This document shows, piece by piece, positions 47,301-60,575 of a DNA stretch of 64,000 nt. The DNA comes from Paragonimus westermani (Eukaryota; Platyhelminthes; Trematoda; Plagiorchiida; Troglotrematidae): positions 137,463 through 201,462 of the forward strand of contig QNGE01001005.1 in assembly GCA_008508345.1 (NCBI GenBank). The letters are read 5' to 3'. The notes under the pieces were generated by a model, which was not told the origin of the DNA, searched no databases, and worked only from the letters and a program-made list of their open reading frames with translations. Every line of letters begins with the position of its first letter. Position 1 is the stretch's first letter. A program made the position numbers and the translations under genes.

Positions 47301-47908
47301 GTGATTCCAGTGATTATGCATTATATCATTCTTTTCTCTGAGTTTCCGGTTAGGATCTGTTCTTCTATTGCGTTGTAGCTGAGCATCTATGTGAGCCACT
47401 GAGGTGTTCTTCTTTAATATGGGGATGATAAGAGAATAATTGCAATTCATGTTTTTGACAGTGTCTGTATAAGGAACTCGGAGATTGTTGCTTACTATCA
47501 TCTAAATGTTTCGAGTGTGAGCCCACCCCGACCCCCCGCAAAATCTTCCGTTGTCTTTCCTTTCTCTATTTTCGTTTACTTATTTGCTGTCAAAGTGCAT
47601 GGTTATTCAAATACTAAGTTCAACAATTTTCACCAACAGTGGCATATTATCAAGAGTTTATCCAAAACGAGAGGCGTACGAAGACGTTTGTCCGCATAAA
47701 AATGTTACTGTTTGTTCAGTTTCGTATTCTAGGAAAACAGTTCGTGAAGAAAATATTAAAAGAACATAAAACAGCACACGTTTTTAACTTTGCCACTGAA
47801 CAAGAAATATTTCATCCTCAGTGCCACACAATGAACAGCCAATATTGGCAGTGTGTGTTTCGTTTCTTTCAAACTAGCCACTTTGAGGTATTTTTTCTGC
47901 GTTCACAG
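44304..47908. other. Mostly empty; possible upstream exons of the 47.9-kb gene
   Basis: The frames at 45388-45642 plus, 46252-46605 minus and 46439-46738 minus have no known motif. A possible small plus-strand exon starts after the acceptor-like TTTTCACCAACAG at 47640 and reads GILSRVYPKREAYEDV, but no donor decides its end. Confidence 0.35.
44408..44421. repeat. Short (AT)n microsatellite
   Basis: Fourteen bases of alternating A and T. It is one of the few simple repeats in the window. Confidence 0.8.
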
Positions 47909-48083
47909 TGTACCACCCTATATTCGTCATGTAACACTGACTCAGGTTTCCATATTGCTCAGGCCGTACGTTTCGCCTGGAGTTGAAGCATTCTATGATG
48001 TGACACGCCAACAGTGTCTAGTAGCCTGGTCTACTTACCGATCACTTATGGCTGCCCATCAAATCCACTGGAAAACCTGGGCA
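47909..48083 (+). CDS. Exon of an unidentified host gene
   Basis: An acceptor with a long pyrimidine tract (TTTTTTCTGCGTTCACAG, ending at 47908) and a consensus donor (GGGCA/GTGAGT at 48083/48084) border 58 complete codons. The translation starts VPPYIRHVTLTQVSILLRPY and includes GVEAFYDVTRQQCLVAWSTY and MAAHQIHWKTWA. It is rich in aromatic residues and looks like part of a folded helical domain, but I do not recognise the family. The exon ends at a codon border, the same phase as the start of the exon at 48493. Frame quality, both splice sites and phase agree, so this is the best host-gene evidence in the window. Confidence 0.55.
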
Positions 48084-48492
48084 GTGAGTTAGCCGTGGGT
48101 TTGAGGAAAATATCGCAAAACAGGAGATTACAGAGGTTTGATAATTTTCACTTCACAATGTTTAGTGAGAAAGGTCACCAAACAATGAGATAAAGTACGT
48201 TAAACATAATATAGGAAGTTTCATTTTCAAAGCTAATTCAGTTTCGAGGTTCAGGTTGAGAACACGCTTTAATTGTGACAAAGTTACTCACGTTTTGCTC
48301 CTTCTATATAATCAGGACAAGTAAGCATTACTTCTGCAACAGTTATCAACCAGTTTCTATTACGTCAACTTTTCGGGTCGCAGGAACATAATCCTAGTTC
48401 CTCGCAAATAAGATTGGCACCGGATTCCCTTTTATTTTCAAACTGTAGATCTCCCGGATTCTCGTCCACAGCTGAACTTCATCTACCCACAG

Positions 48493-48783
48493 GTTCGAAA
48501 AGGAAAGTTGGAAAATTTCCGTAATCTTAGCGGAAAACTAACGTCACTGATTGCGTACGGGACAAATGCTTTCATCCAACTGTATACTCCAGAGCAGATA
48601 GCTTTACTAAAATTTGTCTATTTGCACCAACGCAAGTGGTATTGTTGTCTGGTCGTACCTCCGAAACCCCGATTAGCTACTAAGCGCCGTCCACTTTTAA
48701 GACAAAACTCCACCAGATCTATTACGACCGATGATTATTTTCTCTCATTGTTGGAAAGTCTCACAACAACAAAGCCAGTGTAG
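48493..48783 (+). CDS. Terminal exon of the same unidentified gene
   Basis: The acceptor CATCTACCCACAG (ending at 48492) opens 96 codons and a TAG at 48781-48783, in the phase that joins to 48083. The translation starts VRKGKLENFRNLSGKLTSLI, continues through YTPEQIALLKFVYLHQRKWY and ends in a basic, Ser/Thr-rich tail (TKRRPLLRQNSTRSITTDDY and about 16 more residues). The tail looks disordered and could be a phosphorylation region, which is an inference. The implied intron is 409 bp. An ATTAAA polyadenylation-like hexamer lies near 48855. Family not recognised. Confidence 0.55.
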   Translation, partial: VRKGKLENFRNLSGKLTSLIAYGTNAFIQLYTPEQIALLKFVYLHQRKWYCCLVVPPKPRLATKRRPLLRQNSTRSITTDDYFLSLLESLTTTKPV

Positions 48784-49392
48784 CCTCACCGTCCAGAATA
48801 GTTTGTTACACAAAACCTCGATTTCGATTTAGTTTGGATAAAAACGTATTCGGTTATTAAATTTTAGGAAATATTTCTCACTGCAGAGTTGCTTGGGTTG
48901 CTACATCTGAAATTGGTATCGGCCGATTATTTTGATCACACTATAATGGGTCATGAAATCTTCAGTATACTTTGAAAGAACAGGCGATTCTTCGCTAATG
49001 ATGAACCAAAGACTGAGTGGCCTTCAGGTTGCAATGAGCAATCACTACCAAAGAAATCTTCATCTTTCGCTGTCCACTTTTTGCTAAACAAACTCTACTA
49101 ACTTTCCCACAGAGGCTTGAGTCACAAATCCTCATTATTGAAATTTGGCATAAATTACACTCATCAATATTGTCGGTGAATGCCAAAAACGTGAGTCTTT
49201 TTTCATGCAGGGCTCGATGCCCTTTTTTAGAGGCCGAACAATAGTCCACCTCTGTTTGTATCTCTCTTCACCTGCGTGAAATCCCAGGTCCTATCGCGTA
49301 CTATCTGCGGCAGGCCCAATTGTTATCTCAGGAGGATTTTCGCTTTCGTCGTCGGGGGATCAAAAGACAGCGGCATTTTTGGTAAAGTCATT
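48784..49392. other. Region between two convergent exon candidates
   Basis: It holds a possible polyadenylation hexamer for the plus-strand gene and a minus-strand frame, 48995-49249, with several Cys residues but no clear motif. It may belong to the minus-strand candidate at 49.4-49.7 kb; nothing decides this. Confidence 0.3.
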
Positions 49393-49728
49393 TTAGCAGT
49401 CCGATAGAACACCTTTCACTTCATCCGAAGCCAACAGTAGTTTTGATATGACAAGGCATACACCACATTCTTTGCTCGATGCACTGATGATAACTTTCAG
49501 CGTGAACCGCTTCGCTTCATCTTGTAGGTATTCCATATCTGAAAGTGTGTGTGCTTTGCCACGGAGTATTTCTGTGAACATGGGTTTTTCTGACCTCTCA
49601 ACCACAATCGTGTGCAGTACCTCAGGGTCAGATAGAGAATATGATTTCAAGAACAACCTATCATGGTGAAAAGTAAACGTGCGCAGTGAGTCTATTGGAG
49701 CAAATATGAGAATGGAAGTTGAAAACAA
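49393..49728 (-). CDS. Possible exon on the minus strand, product unknown
   Basis: A 111-codon frame ends in TAA at 49393. Its C-terminal half reads HTLSDMEYLQDEAKRFTLKV and then SKECGVCLVISKLLLASDEV: charged, helix-like and protein-like in composition. An acceptor-like TTCACAG lies in the middle (near 49577), so a real exon might start there and not at the upstream ATG. The opposite strand is also open for 73 codons. No family recognised. Confidence 0.3.
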   Translation of the reverse strand: MFSTSILIFAPIDSLRTFTFHHDRLFLKSYSLSDPEVLHTIVVERSEKPMFTEILRGKAHTLSDMEYLQDEAKRFTLKVIISASSKECGVCLVISKLLLASDEVKGVLSDC

Positions 49729-52700
49729 GTAATAATTGGTATCAGTGAAAATTCAAGCAGCTTCTAACTTTATTAGTTTGTTAGGTGATATCCACCAACG
49801 AAACTTTTGGTTTAATCCGCTTTATATTTCATTTCCCAGAAGCTATTTTCAACAACATCGGAAAAAGTTATCAAACTTTATTTATAAACTGAACAGGATC
49901 GCGAACAAAGCGATTTGAAAAACTCGATTATGTAAATTACGTCCATTGGGCACGGTAAACTTTGATGTGTCTCCGACTGCAAGCCTCATTTCGATGATTG
50001 TGACTGGAAACCCAATAAGATGTACCCCTCCCATACAGATGAAAAGAGCTTAGTGATGGTTTAAGGTACATTAAAACTAAGTCAACTTCTTCGGAAACGT
50101 ACATTTACTAAGGTCATCGCACAAAAATGTGCTAGATCACCAAACCAGAATTGACCAACAAATACCACAAGTTCTCTCACGCCACTGCATTTTGAAAGAC
50201 ATTCACTTCTCTTTACTGACCGGTTGGATGACCTTGACCAAATAACGTTGAGTCTGAGACTGTTTGATTTCCACACTAGCCATTATAGCCTTCTTGACTT
50301 CGACTGGGAAACGGTTGAACAGAAATGAGCGACCCAACATGTGTAAGCTCACTTTGAAGAGCAGCGTTTTCATTCACTTATACTGTTAGTATTTTGGTCT
50401 ACATCTGGGAGAAAATATTTTAACCAGATTCTTTTTGAGTCGCCGATAAACTTTTTGACGTCAACTTAAACGTTTTATTGTTCTGAAGTCAAAACTACAC
50501 TTAGATAACCGTTTGTTTAGGACACGGATTGACACAGGAAACTTTCAGTTGCTTTGATCCATCAATTTTCAAACAGAACCGTTCCGACTGTGAAAATAAT
50601 ATGGACCACTCGTGATAGTGTAGCATGATTCCAAATCGGTGGCTGTTGTCTAACATAATTTTACAATTTCTCTCTTCAGCCCATCAAAGTTAGCTTGGGT
50701 GTATTGCGCTGATTCATTCTCCAAACTTTGAACACGTACATCCTTTATATTCCAGCAAGTGGGTCAATTTTCTAGTCACTATTCGTCAATGTAACAAGTT
50801 CGATAGAATTGCCTTGATTCGAATACAAAATTGTGATCTAGTGAGTAGTTGGCATATAGAAAAGTATACGTAGCCAATCACCCCGGGGAAGTGAACTACA
50901 ACCGGAAATGGCTCCATCTACCCTCAGGCGAGTGCGCGTTCAGCCAGTATGTGCACGCGATGGGTGAGCCGCGCTCATTCCTGTCTAGTCGGTCTCGGTT
51001 TGGCTATACTAACGACCAAATCTAATTTTTCATTTGTGTATTGCGACGACGTTACTGAGGGAAGTATTTTTTTTGAGATCCTGGAAAAAGGAGAAAAGTG
51101 TTTGCATGGGTTCGTGCCATAAATTAGGCCACGGGAAAATTTTTTATAGTTTGCCATCGTCAGCATCGTGGATTGCCTAATTCAACAAGAAAGTCATAGC
51201 TAAATGGAAAGTTTAGCTTCTCCAGTTTAAACTCACAGAACACACTCTGCTACTCTCTAACCTTGTGCTCAGTTAGTGGTTGACTGTTCAAATTATTGTG
51301 TGATCAATTCGGTGCTGTCTTTTGCTGTGTTGACCAGGTATGTGCACTTTTGAACACAATGACGGTTATGGACAAATAGACCAAGTCAAGTGTATAGTTG
51401 CTCAGTTACACCAGCTTGGATGATTGTCATAAACAGTAGGAATACTTTCGTCATTCATTATGGCGGTACTCTTGAATGCTTCGCATCACCTAAGTGACAC
51501 GGTTGGTTTATGTCAAAAGAACGCTTGAGCTGCACTTTTAACTGATTACAACTTTCGTATTTAACTAAAAGCTTCAGTCAGTCTACCTCCAGAAGAAGCA
51601 TTAGTTTCGCTCTTGTTAGAGGAAATAGATGAATGCAAAACTTTGAGCAACTGTGAGTGATGTTCAGTTTAACTTCACCGAATCCTCTTTTACTCATCAG
51701 TAAAATCAATGTGGTTGAGTACGTCGGTTTGAAAAAAGAGGTTCGCTTGAAAAATGTTAGTTCGTGTTTGAACGCAAAACGTAAATGTGTCCCTATTCCG
51801 GTACAACTAACGTCACAGTACATTGGGCATTCACAAGGGATAGACCTCATCCCCCTCAGAGAATAAGAAATTCGACCTTAAATTGAAACTTACGTTGACA
51901 TTTGTATGATCTTTGATTAGTTGGCCGACAACTTCTGGATCAGATGTCCCATACTCATATAGCTACTGAATTACAGTCGAGTTCATCGGGAATGTGCACG
52001 GCAATATAGATGTGAACGCGTGTTATGTAGCCTTGTTGAGAGTTGGCAAACGAAAGTCAGTGCCCGGTGCGGAATTCATTTTCTTTTGGAGCACTGGCAC
52101 CCGCCTAAGTTCAGTCTTTCTAACTGACGGTTTCACCGACTGAGATCGGTTCGAGAGTATAACCTAGTACAGACCTTTGACACTTAAACAGCTGTATACT
52201 CCAGTGCCTAATGCATAATGAAATGCTCTTTGTGTACATGACTGTAACTGACCAACGACAATCTTAGCTGAGCTTTTTAGTCAGGATTGTTCTACGTGTG
52301 AAGTTTTTGATCCGTCAAAAACAGAATGAGTAATTTTTTTTAAGACTTCGACTTGACTTAATAGGTGGTTGCTGTGCGGTTTATTCTTCTACCTAACTGT
52401 TGTTCTTTGGTTACAGTTTAGTGTCACGCGATATAGGCTAAATACGATTGTTGTAATGGTCAGGAATATGTTATTTGGATTTCTGTTTGCTCAACTCGGC
52501 AACTGAAAGAAAACGGACGGTAGAGAACTGGTGCTGCAAATCTTCTCACTGTGTGTCTTATCAGAATGAGCTGATTAGTCGAAATCTCGAGAGAACAATC
52601 TCACAGAAGCTCGCATTCTGACGCATTTACCTTTCTACGCTCTGCTTGTGTCCATACGAGTCCTTGACCTTGAAAGTCACACTGTCTGGTAGTTTCACTC

Positions 52701-55700
52701 AATTCCGGTACATCACGTGTCCATCAGGACAAGTGATTTACTAAGTGTGATTTCGTCTATCTGGTGAGCAGCATAAGGAGCCAACTGATGATCGATGTTG
52801 CTGCACCAAAAGTCACAGCTACGGGGAATGTCGCAGGTGTTTCTAGTATGGGGATATTACTTAGTTGTAACGAGTCAACACAAACGGACAATGAATTTTG
52901 TGAATCACTGCAGAATATCACAGATGATTTGCACTCATGGCTTCTAGTTTACAAAGTGAAGAAGACTTATAGCGCATGCAAGGGGTAGAAGCTTACTGGT
53001 ATATGCACACCTGAGAGGTCATTATTGAGACCGAGTAATGGTCGTTGCTAATTCTTGTCACATGTAAATAGACTACGTTCTAGTATCGTCCGCTCCAGCT
53101 ATTCCCGGGAAACCGACCATTTTAGTTGGGGCGTGTTGAATTATGCTCGGTCAACAGCATTCCCCTAGCTTATCTGATCCAAAGCGAACTTAAGGTGTAC
53201 ATTAAGCACGACTTTCGGATGGTCTAGCGGGAGTCAAGCAATACACCATAGACCACTCAAAAGACAACATTCAAAACTGCAGAGGCTAATGGAATCAGGC
53301 TACATGGTTCAATATTATGACATCAAAGACAGTGTTGTTCAAGCGCTCCATCTATCCTGACCTCAAATTGACCGGATCGGCGGTTGGCCTGATCATGAAG
53401 GATCAGGCAAACCATTAACAACTGACTGACTAATAACCTAGTTTTTCTGTATCGAGTTCGCTGAATACACTGATGCGCCTTTATTACATTCCTAAAGGTC
53501 TACACTTTTCTGGGAATGAATGAATAAAAAGTACTGTTCACCACATCTCCGGTTTCAGTATTGTAACGTACGTATGTATGGACTGCACATGATTTCTCAT
53601 AAATTATCTAACTGTATGTTTAACCTCTATCGTTGCAACGAGCTCATCTTTTTCGCCATGCAGAACAAATCAGCGAAACTTTTCCGCCATATTCAGAGCC
53701 GCAGAAACAACCATATATTTTTCCGTCAGTTTAAATATCTTCTCAAAACCGGCATTCGTCCATATAAGTAATGTCATTACCTGGAAATGACTGCATATAT
53801 ATGTAACCATTCGGCAAGTTCGTAGGACTCGTAATGAACTGTAAAATTTAAAACTTTGATCTGTTCAGTTGAGTTTACGGCTTACAAGGATCGACAGACG
53901 GATGCAATTAAACATATGAAGGAGCAGTCACTCGAAACAGTGGCAACCACTAGTTGAGTCACATAAACGTTGATTTTAGTTTAGTATGATGTGTTCCCCG
54001 TAGGGCAGAAGCTCAACACGTGAGAACAAAACATATTTCCTCACTTTGGTTTTAAGGCGTTCTTTCACAACGGCAATCACATTTACCCTGCTGAAAAAGG
54101 CCAGTGAGATGGGTGGTTTTCTTTGAAGAGTTCCCTCTAGGTGGACCAGTAAATAAATAAAACTTGGAGCAATGATTACTGTTTGTGTTCATAGTCCGTT
54201 TGTTCTGTCGACCAACTGCGGAAGTGACTATTGTATGTGGCCTGGTTTTGGCGACAAAAAATCGCTGATTAACGAGTTCATAAAAAAGCTGTTAGTGACA
54301 GCCGTACCAACCTCTCAGGCTGGACCGTGGCCATCTAGAGACATGGAGATGGACAACGCTTTGCCACCAGCATGACCTCTGTAAACTCTGTGAACAAACT
54401 ACTCATATCAATCAGACAATCTTTTCCCAAGACGTGTTTGGTGAATAAAGTGGCCGGGTGCCATGTAGATGACCAGTTCAGTGGTCTGTTGTCTCAACGA
54501 TTTCGTAACTATTTTGTGTGCAAACCCGCTGCCATATGCTTCGTTCGCTTATGTTGATTTATGTCACAGCAATCGCTAGTGAACTGGGAGATAACGGATG
54601 AGAGCGTAGGGTTCAGTACAGTATGGTTTGAAACTGGGTAGAATTCAACTGAAATCAAGAAGTAAACATGAATTGGTAGCAAGTCAGAAACGTTTCGAAG
54701 TGCTCAACTTGAAAATGTAGGTTGGAAGGCTGCTTTATGGGAACCGAGACATCGTTTGCCAAACATTTTGTATGGCTGTTCCGCGTTGGCAATGCAATCT
54801 CCATAAAACAGTTATTTTGCTGCCACAAGCTAACCAGCTATCTAAATAACTGTTTGGTGCACAAAATCGATTAGATGAGAATAAATGTTTAACTTCCCAC
54901 TGTGTTGGTATGATTGAAACGTGTGGTCTTTGAACAATTTTGAAAGATTGCCTTTTTTTTCACAAGATACAACTGCTGTTGTACAGTCAGTACCCAATAA
55001 AAGGTGGGGACGGTTACAGTTATGCTTAACATAAATTTGACTGTCATTAGTTCAAACAAACGGCACGTTTTATCAACAGACTGCTAATGTAACCTGCGTT
55101 TGTTTAATTGGACATGGGCTGTAAAGCCAATTACATACAACTCCCCACTTCATGTGCATACATTTGTGTATCTGTATGTTAAGGTATATTGTTTGTGCGA
55201 TTGTGCTATGGATTGCATTTTACTAGATTTCAACTGAAGAGTATACACTAGTAGCCTTCTGATCACTACAACGTAAACCAAAACCTCTACAAACCGGGCT
55301 AATTGAGGTTTTTGACACCACAATAACTCAGGATCATACAACATGGGTCGAAAACGTCAATAACGTTTTTTGGCGACAAAAGTAAGCGGAGTCCTTCGAA
55401 AAGCCACCGAATTATCCACTGGGATCCTGGCCGCTTCTTAGTTTGACCACGTTAGCAAAAATTTTTATCATAAGTCATGACAAAGCAGCGATTAACTTCA
55501 TTCACGAATGCACTGTCAATCCAGGTACTATCCTCGAAAGACTTTTACTACATTGGGTTGCACCAGGTGGTTTGATAAAATGGCGTAGAAATACTTGATC
55601 AATCCTAGAAAAGAACGGAGGAACCTGTACCGCGTAATTCTTTTCCTAAGCTCAACTGGAGGATTTTCACACGGCTAACCATGTCTGCCATCCACTTGGC

Positions 55701-58700
55701 CTATTCTTCCAGAAATGCAATCGCACATACACGCTAAAGCTCGATACGACTGAGTGTGAGAGGGATAGTTTGTTTACAACAACCGTTAGATCAGAAATGA
55801 ACATGTCTGCGACCGTACATTGTCCGACCTTTTGATCCATGTGGGTACACGGATGAGGCTGAAATTTGATCACAAACGATCGTGGACACCTCTGTAGAAG
55901 CAATTGGGATACTGCAAACTGAGATTTTTATCTCGGACAAGTGTCGAGTGGGCGGAGTTATAGGAACCTGTCTGGTCAACTCGGTTGAGGCAATTTATTC
56001 GTACAGATGGGATGTGATTAGCATCATCTCGGACAGTGACATCATTACCACTCCGGATTACTCACTTCTGGACCAATGCCAACTGAACTCTGACCGGCTT
56101 CGATAACAATCTCAGCCTGGTTCGGGAAAATGTGTCCCGTGGCATATCGATTTGGCTAACAATCATTCAAAGGATACTATCAATTCAGACGACAATGTCT
56201 AACATTTATAAATTCGGATTGCTTAAATGGTTGTCAAGGTCATCATGATGTTGCTGAAAATGGCCAACTGATTTCACAGAAAACACTATACTAGAGATGA
56301 CTACTGTAGATCAGTGGGGATGCAGGAATAAACTGGTTGGTAAGCCGTTTCCGTAAGTTGTTTACACGTCCTCTGAGGAATCATGTGACAAACTGCCGTT
56401 CAGTTGACATAAATAACAATCACTGCGGTAAAAATTGTCATATAATTTGTCCAACGATGAATAATAACGTGATTAGCCTACGAAACTAATGCATTCTTCC
56501 AGATTGGTGTATGGTTCCTAAGGTCGAAGATTGGCCAGTAACGCCGTGAGACTTCTTGTGGTTTCAGCATGAGGTCACACTGCCACACGGCGCGAAAAGT
56601 GCCTACAATTGTTCAGGTGCAAAGTTTCGACGCAGTGAAAAGATCGAATCGAATCATTTGACCGGCTGTCTAGATCGCCAGGTCGAACACTGCTGGACTT
56701 CTTCTTGTGGGTTTACTTTAAGTCAACCTCATCTGTATTAAGACAGGAAAATCATCGGAAAACTGCAGGCGAGTACTGCTAGTGAACCCAGGTGAAGATC
56801 AAAAGCTAGATGGAAGATGATGAGAAATGTCCACATGTACAACAATAACGTCTTGTTTGAGGATTTGTCTTACAAAGAAATTAAACTAGGTTCCGTTGAG
56901 AGAGACCGAACCTTGACTTCTAACCCAGTCAACATACTTGATGGTGTTCTAGACTTGATGAACGTTAGATTAAACTTTCGTTTTGACTTCAAGGTTGCCA
57001 GTAGAAAAGGGTAACGCAAACTTCCTTAAAACCAACGTAAACCAGTGTACTGATACAACAGGAGAGTACATAACGCATGCATTATACGGGTAACAATCAT
57101 TATATGTTGCCAATGGAGTCCATTTATTGTCATTTATTGTCAATGAAAATTAAAGCAACCGAATGCTTTCTCAACAGCAGATCGTAAACCATTTGATATT
57201 TACTAATCTGTCACTCCTGAATCACTGTGAGTGAAGCGTCTCCCATTGATCTACGTTAATAGTGCTTCGAGCTACAAAGCCGACTGCCAACAAGAAATGT
57301 TGTCCACTTTTTTTTATCACAGCCTTCCTATATCAGCAACAAACTGGTTATGTTAATATACATGCTCCATACGCAACCTGGGTTTGGCGGATGTAAAGTT
57401 GTTAATCCGTTTTTACTGTCTTTTCTCCCAGGTTGCTGTAAATCTATACTTCGTTACAATGTGTACCTGATAAGGTACAACTTAGTGATCTGGTGAAATA
57501 CACTCTTACAATATAACAGTTTAAACTTTGTTATAAAGTATTTCATGTCCAATATTGTCTAATATACCTTGGTCAAGCTTCATGTACAGATTCTGGAGTT
57601 GGTCTGGGCAATTTCGAGACAATTTTGTGAGGGTTTAGGTCTACACGGGAGCAGTACAATTGCACAGGCCGTCAAATTTGCGAAATCCAAATGCGCTACA
57701 AAAGAAGTCGGTAGGGTTAAATTTACTGGTACTTTGGGGTTAACCTTGGATCGATCAAACTGATTTATAGTGTGTGCTAGGTGAGACAACAATTTTAACA
57801 CCTCAGGATTATGATACTGTTATCAATTCTCCTCAAAACCAATTGACCGTTGGTCCACCCTAACTAGCTGACAATACCGAATTCAATTCTGTCCAGCTGT
57901 TCACATGCCCAAGATCTGCTATCAATAACAGTTCGAGCCTAGTATTGAACCCATTCTGTGTACATCTAGTTGGCTTTAATTATCGCCACTTTCGTAGTTG
58001 GCTTACATGGTCTGAAGAAGCGGCTGTGTCAACAGTCGAACGTTACCAATAAACCAAAAATCGCTGATTGGTCCGAAAGTATGGATGTTCGACTCGCCTC
58101 TCCCATATGTCAACTTTTTCTAGTTTACTTAAGCTAATTCTTCATTCTGGGACTCACATTCTGACCTTTTGAACTAGGCGCTTCCACCCTTGCTCGAGCT
58201 TAAATAAACACATAGGGCGATAGAGAATACAGACAGCTGTCTTTATACCCTGTGTGGATGTATTAGCACATTGTGCCAACGGTAAACGTTTCATTCAGTC
58301 GGCGCATGCGGTACTTCGAAGTTGGAGTGTGTGTTCTGTTTTCGGGTAATGACAGAAAATAATGGCTGTAAATGGTGAGAATTACATATGGCGTGTTGAA
58401 CACTTGTTGAAAAACAACATTTTTTAAGTTTGATTAGGCTGCATCAAGCTGAAACAGGATGATATTAGGGTGAAGATGATCATCACATTCGGACAATTAA
58501 GTCGTAGCAACGGAGCCTTACTTCATTACACACACAGGTTTTTGGACCAAGAGGTAGTTTTAAAAGTACTTCTATTGAAATAGTTAGTTATAAGGTCTCA
58601 ACGTAGCCTTTCTGGGTTTACTTATATGTGTAAAATGGCCAAATTGTGGTTATTTCAGATACGGCTCAATATGGTTTAATACTTTGCCATCCTCTGGCGT

Positions 58701-60419
58701 CTCTTTTGGGCTTCACACACTGAAAGAACCATGAGCTGGGTTGAAGCGATTCCACTTAACGATGACGGTCTGAGTCATCATAATAGTGAACCGGAGTGAA
58801 CAGGGATCACTACCGTATTAATTTGCTGGTAGTCATGGTCAATACAGCAGGTGAAACTGTATGCACATATCGTTGTTGCCGTAATGACTACTTCATTTTT
58901 GAATCTTAGCAAGGCGTCAAAGCAGGGTTAGTTTAAAAGCAGTTATTCCCATTCTTATGACAACACTGGTAGGGCGTGTTTATTGCATAGAAGTTGTGAG
59001 GGCACAATCGACTCAACGGTAGCTGCCCTCCTGATGAAATTTGGTCAAACATCTCACCACATAAATGACGGATTCAAAAATTAGAAGGTGGTAACTAATT
59101 TGCAGGTTACTTTCTGCCGCGATTCAGAGATTCAGTAGAGTACATAGAACAGTGCAGGTGAGACACGTGGGATACTTGATTAGGTGCACTACTATGTAAA
59201 CGATATTATATTGGAGAAATTCGGTATAAGGTAACTTGGGTAGAATTGTTATGGAAAAGAGGAATTTCACTAAAGGTGTTTGAATACCTTCAAGTGGTCA
59301 TCATCTAATTCGTTGAAATTATGGTTGACTGTTCATAACAACGGTGAGCTGAATGCAGCCTGAATGCGCACACTCAAGATTACCTTTGTGGTCCACAAAT
59401 GGTGGAGACTAAAGCATCACTCACCTTGTTTATGAGAAACGCTGGACTAATTACCAGCACTGAAATGACTGCTCAGTCGAGTACTGAGCAAATGGACCCT
59501 AATCAAAATAAAACTTTTGCGCAAATAAATGAATTTGTTTATGATGGGGCATATTTTGAACAGTATATGTCATCTTCCCTGATAAACTAACCACTGGGAC
59601 GAAAAGTTTTCTTAACACTACGGCCATTAAGTAGTGAATGAGTGGGGCACTTTTTCGGAGAGCCAGTGCATCTCCCAATTCACCAGTGTCCACAGTTCCA
59701 GTTAATTACCAGTATATGATAAAATTCCATAGTCAACAGTGGTGTGAGTATATTTGCTCATGAATCGATCATTCAAGCAATTTTTTAAATGTTAAAGTGC
59801 TTAGGAATAACCGAATGGCGAAACTACGCGAAAAGCCGAAAATCTTGAAGGAAGTCTCCAGTTTAACTCATAATTTGTGCTAGCGTGCCCAGTCATATGT
59901 CAATCTTACATTATCCATCTCACTCTTTTATCCATCCACTCAAGAATAATTTTTTAGTTATAAAAAAATTCTTGGAAAAGTCAGAACGTAGTTGTGATCA
60001 TGCAAAGCATGTCATATTTCTGACAGAATTTGTTGTCAGGGTATCACCCTAGAAGAGCGTGAAGTTATGGGCACGCTTAGGATGTCAATCAAAATCGAAT
60101 TTGCCTGGAAGGGTAATGAAATAGCAATTTTATACAGTCACGCATTGATAAATGTGATCGGTCTACCAGTGGATTATCGATCAAGAAAGTTTAGCATTCA
60201 GATGTTAAGCAGGCAGATGCATGTGTTATACATTTGTTTGCTTGAAAGCAGTATACTACATTATGTTCAGTGTTTGCATTAGGGAAAGATCAACATTAAC
60301 AATACATTACGCGTTCTACATCCGCTCATTCTTGTGCTAACCATTCTTCATGCAACACGAAGTTGTAGACTTACAGACTGAATACATTTAGGAATATTAG
60401 TAAGTGTGGCGGTTGTGAA
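49729..60419. other. Long stretch without recognised genes
   Basis: There are scattered frames of 60-90 codons (51578-51850 minus, 52764-52988 plus, 54172-54375 plus, 55667-55903 minus, 56817-57014 plus, 57569-57763 plus). Some have a protein-like composition, but none has a recognised motif or a matched pair of splice sites. A weak match to a PLE 3' end lies near 57450-57480. No RNA gene seen. Confidence 0.4.
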
Positions 60420-60575
60420 CGAACACTTCTGGAAGCTGTATTACTAATAAGTAACGTGGCGGGTTTATGATTTCAGATGAGAAACAACTGTGAAAAGTCA
60501 GGGCTTTGGCTGGATTCGAACCAGTGACAGACACAGCATGCCTCAACGCGGCAAGCGAAAACGACCAGTAAGTTA
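60420..60575 (-). repeat. tRNA-derived SINE copy
   Basis: Read on the minus strand: an A-box-like stretch (CTTGCCGCGTTGAGGCATGC), then the B-box GGTTCGAATCC, then AGCCAAAGCCCTGACTTTTC, ACAGTT, TCTCATCT, and the tail TTACTTATTAGTAAT. All of these blocks recur in order at 17.4 kb. No acceptor or anticodon stem closes, so it is a SINE head and not a tRNA gene. This is the most complete copy in the window. Confidence 0.7.

Noticed and set aside
41812..58604. The 11-mer GGTCTCAACGT at 41812, 41870 and 58594
   Set aside because: Flanks do not align, and a few 11-mers present three times are expected by chance in 64 kb.
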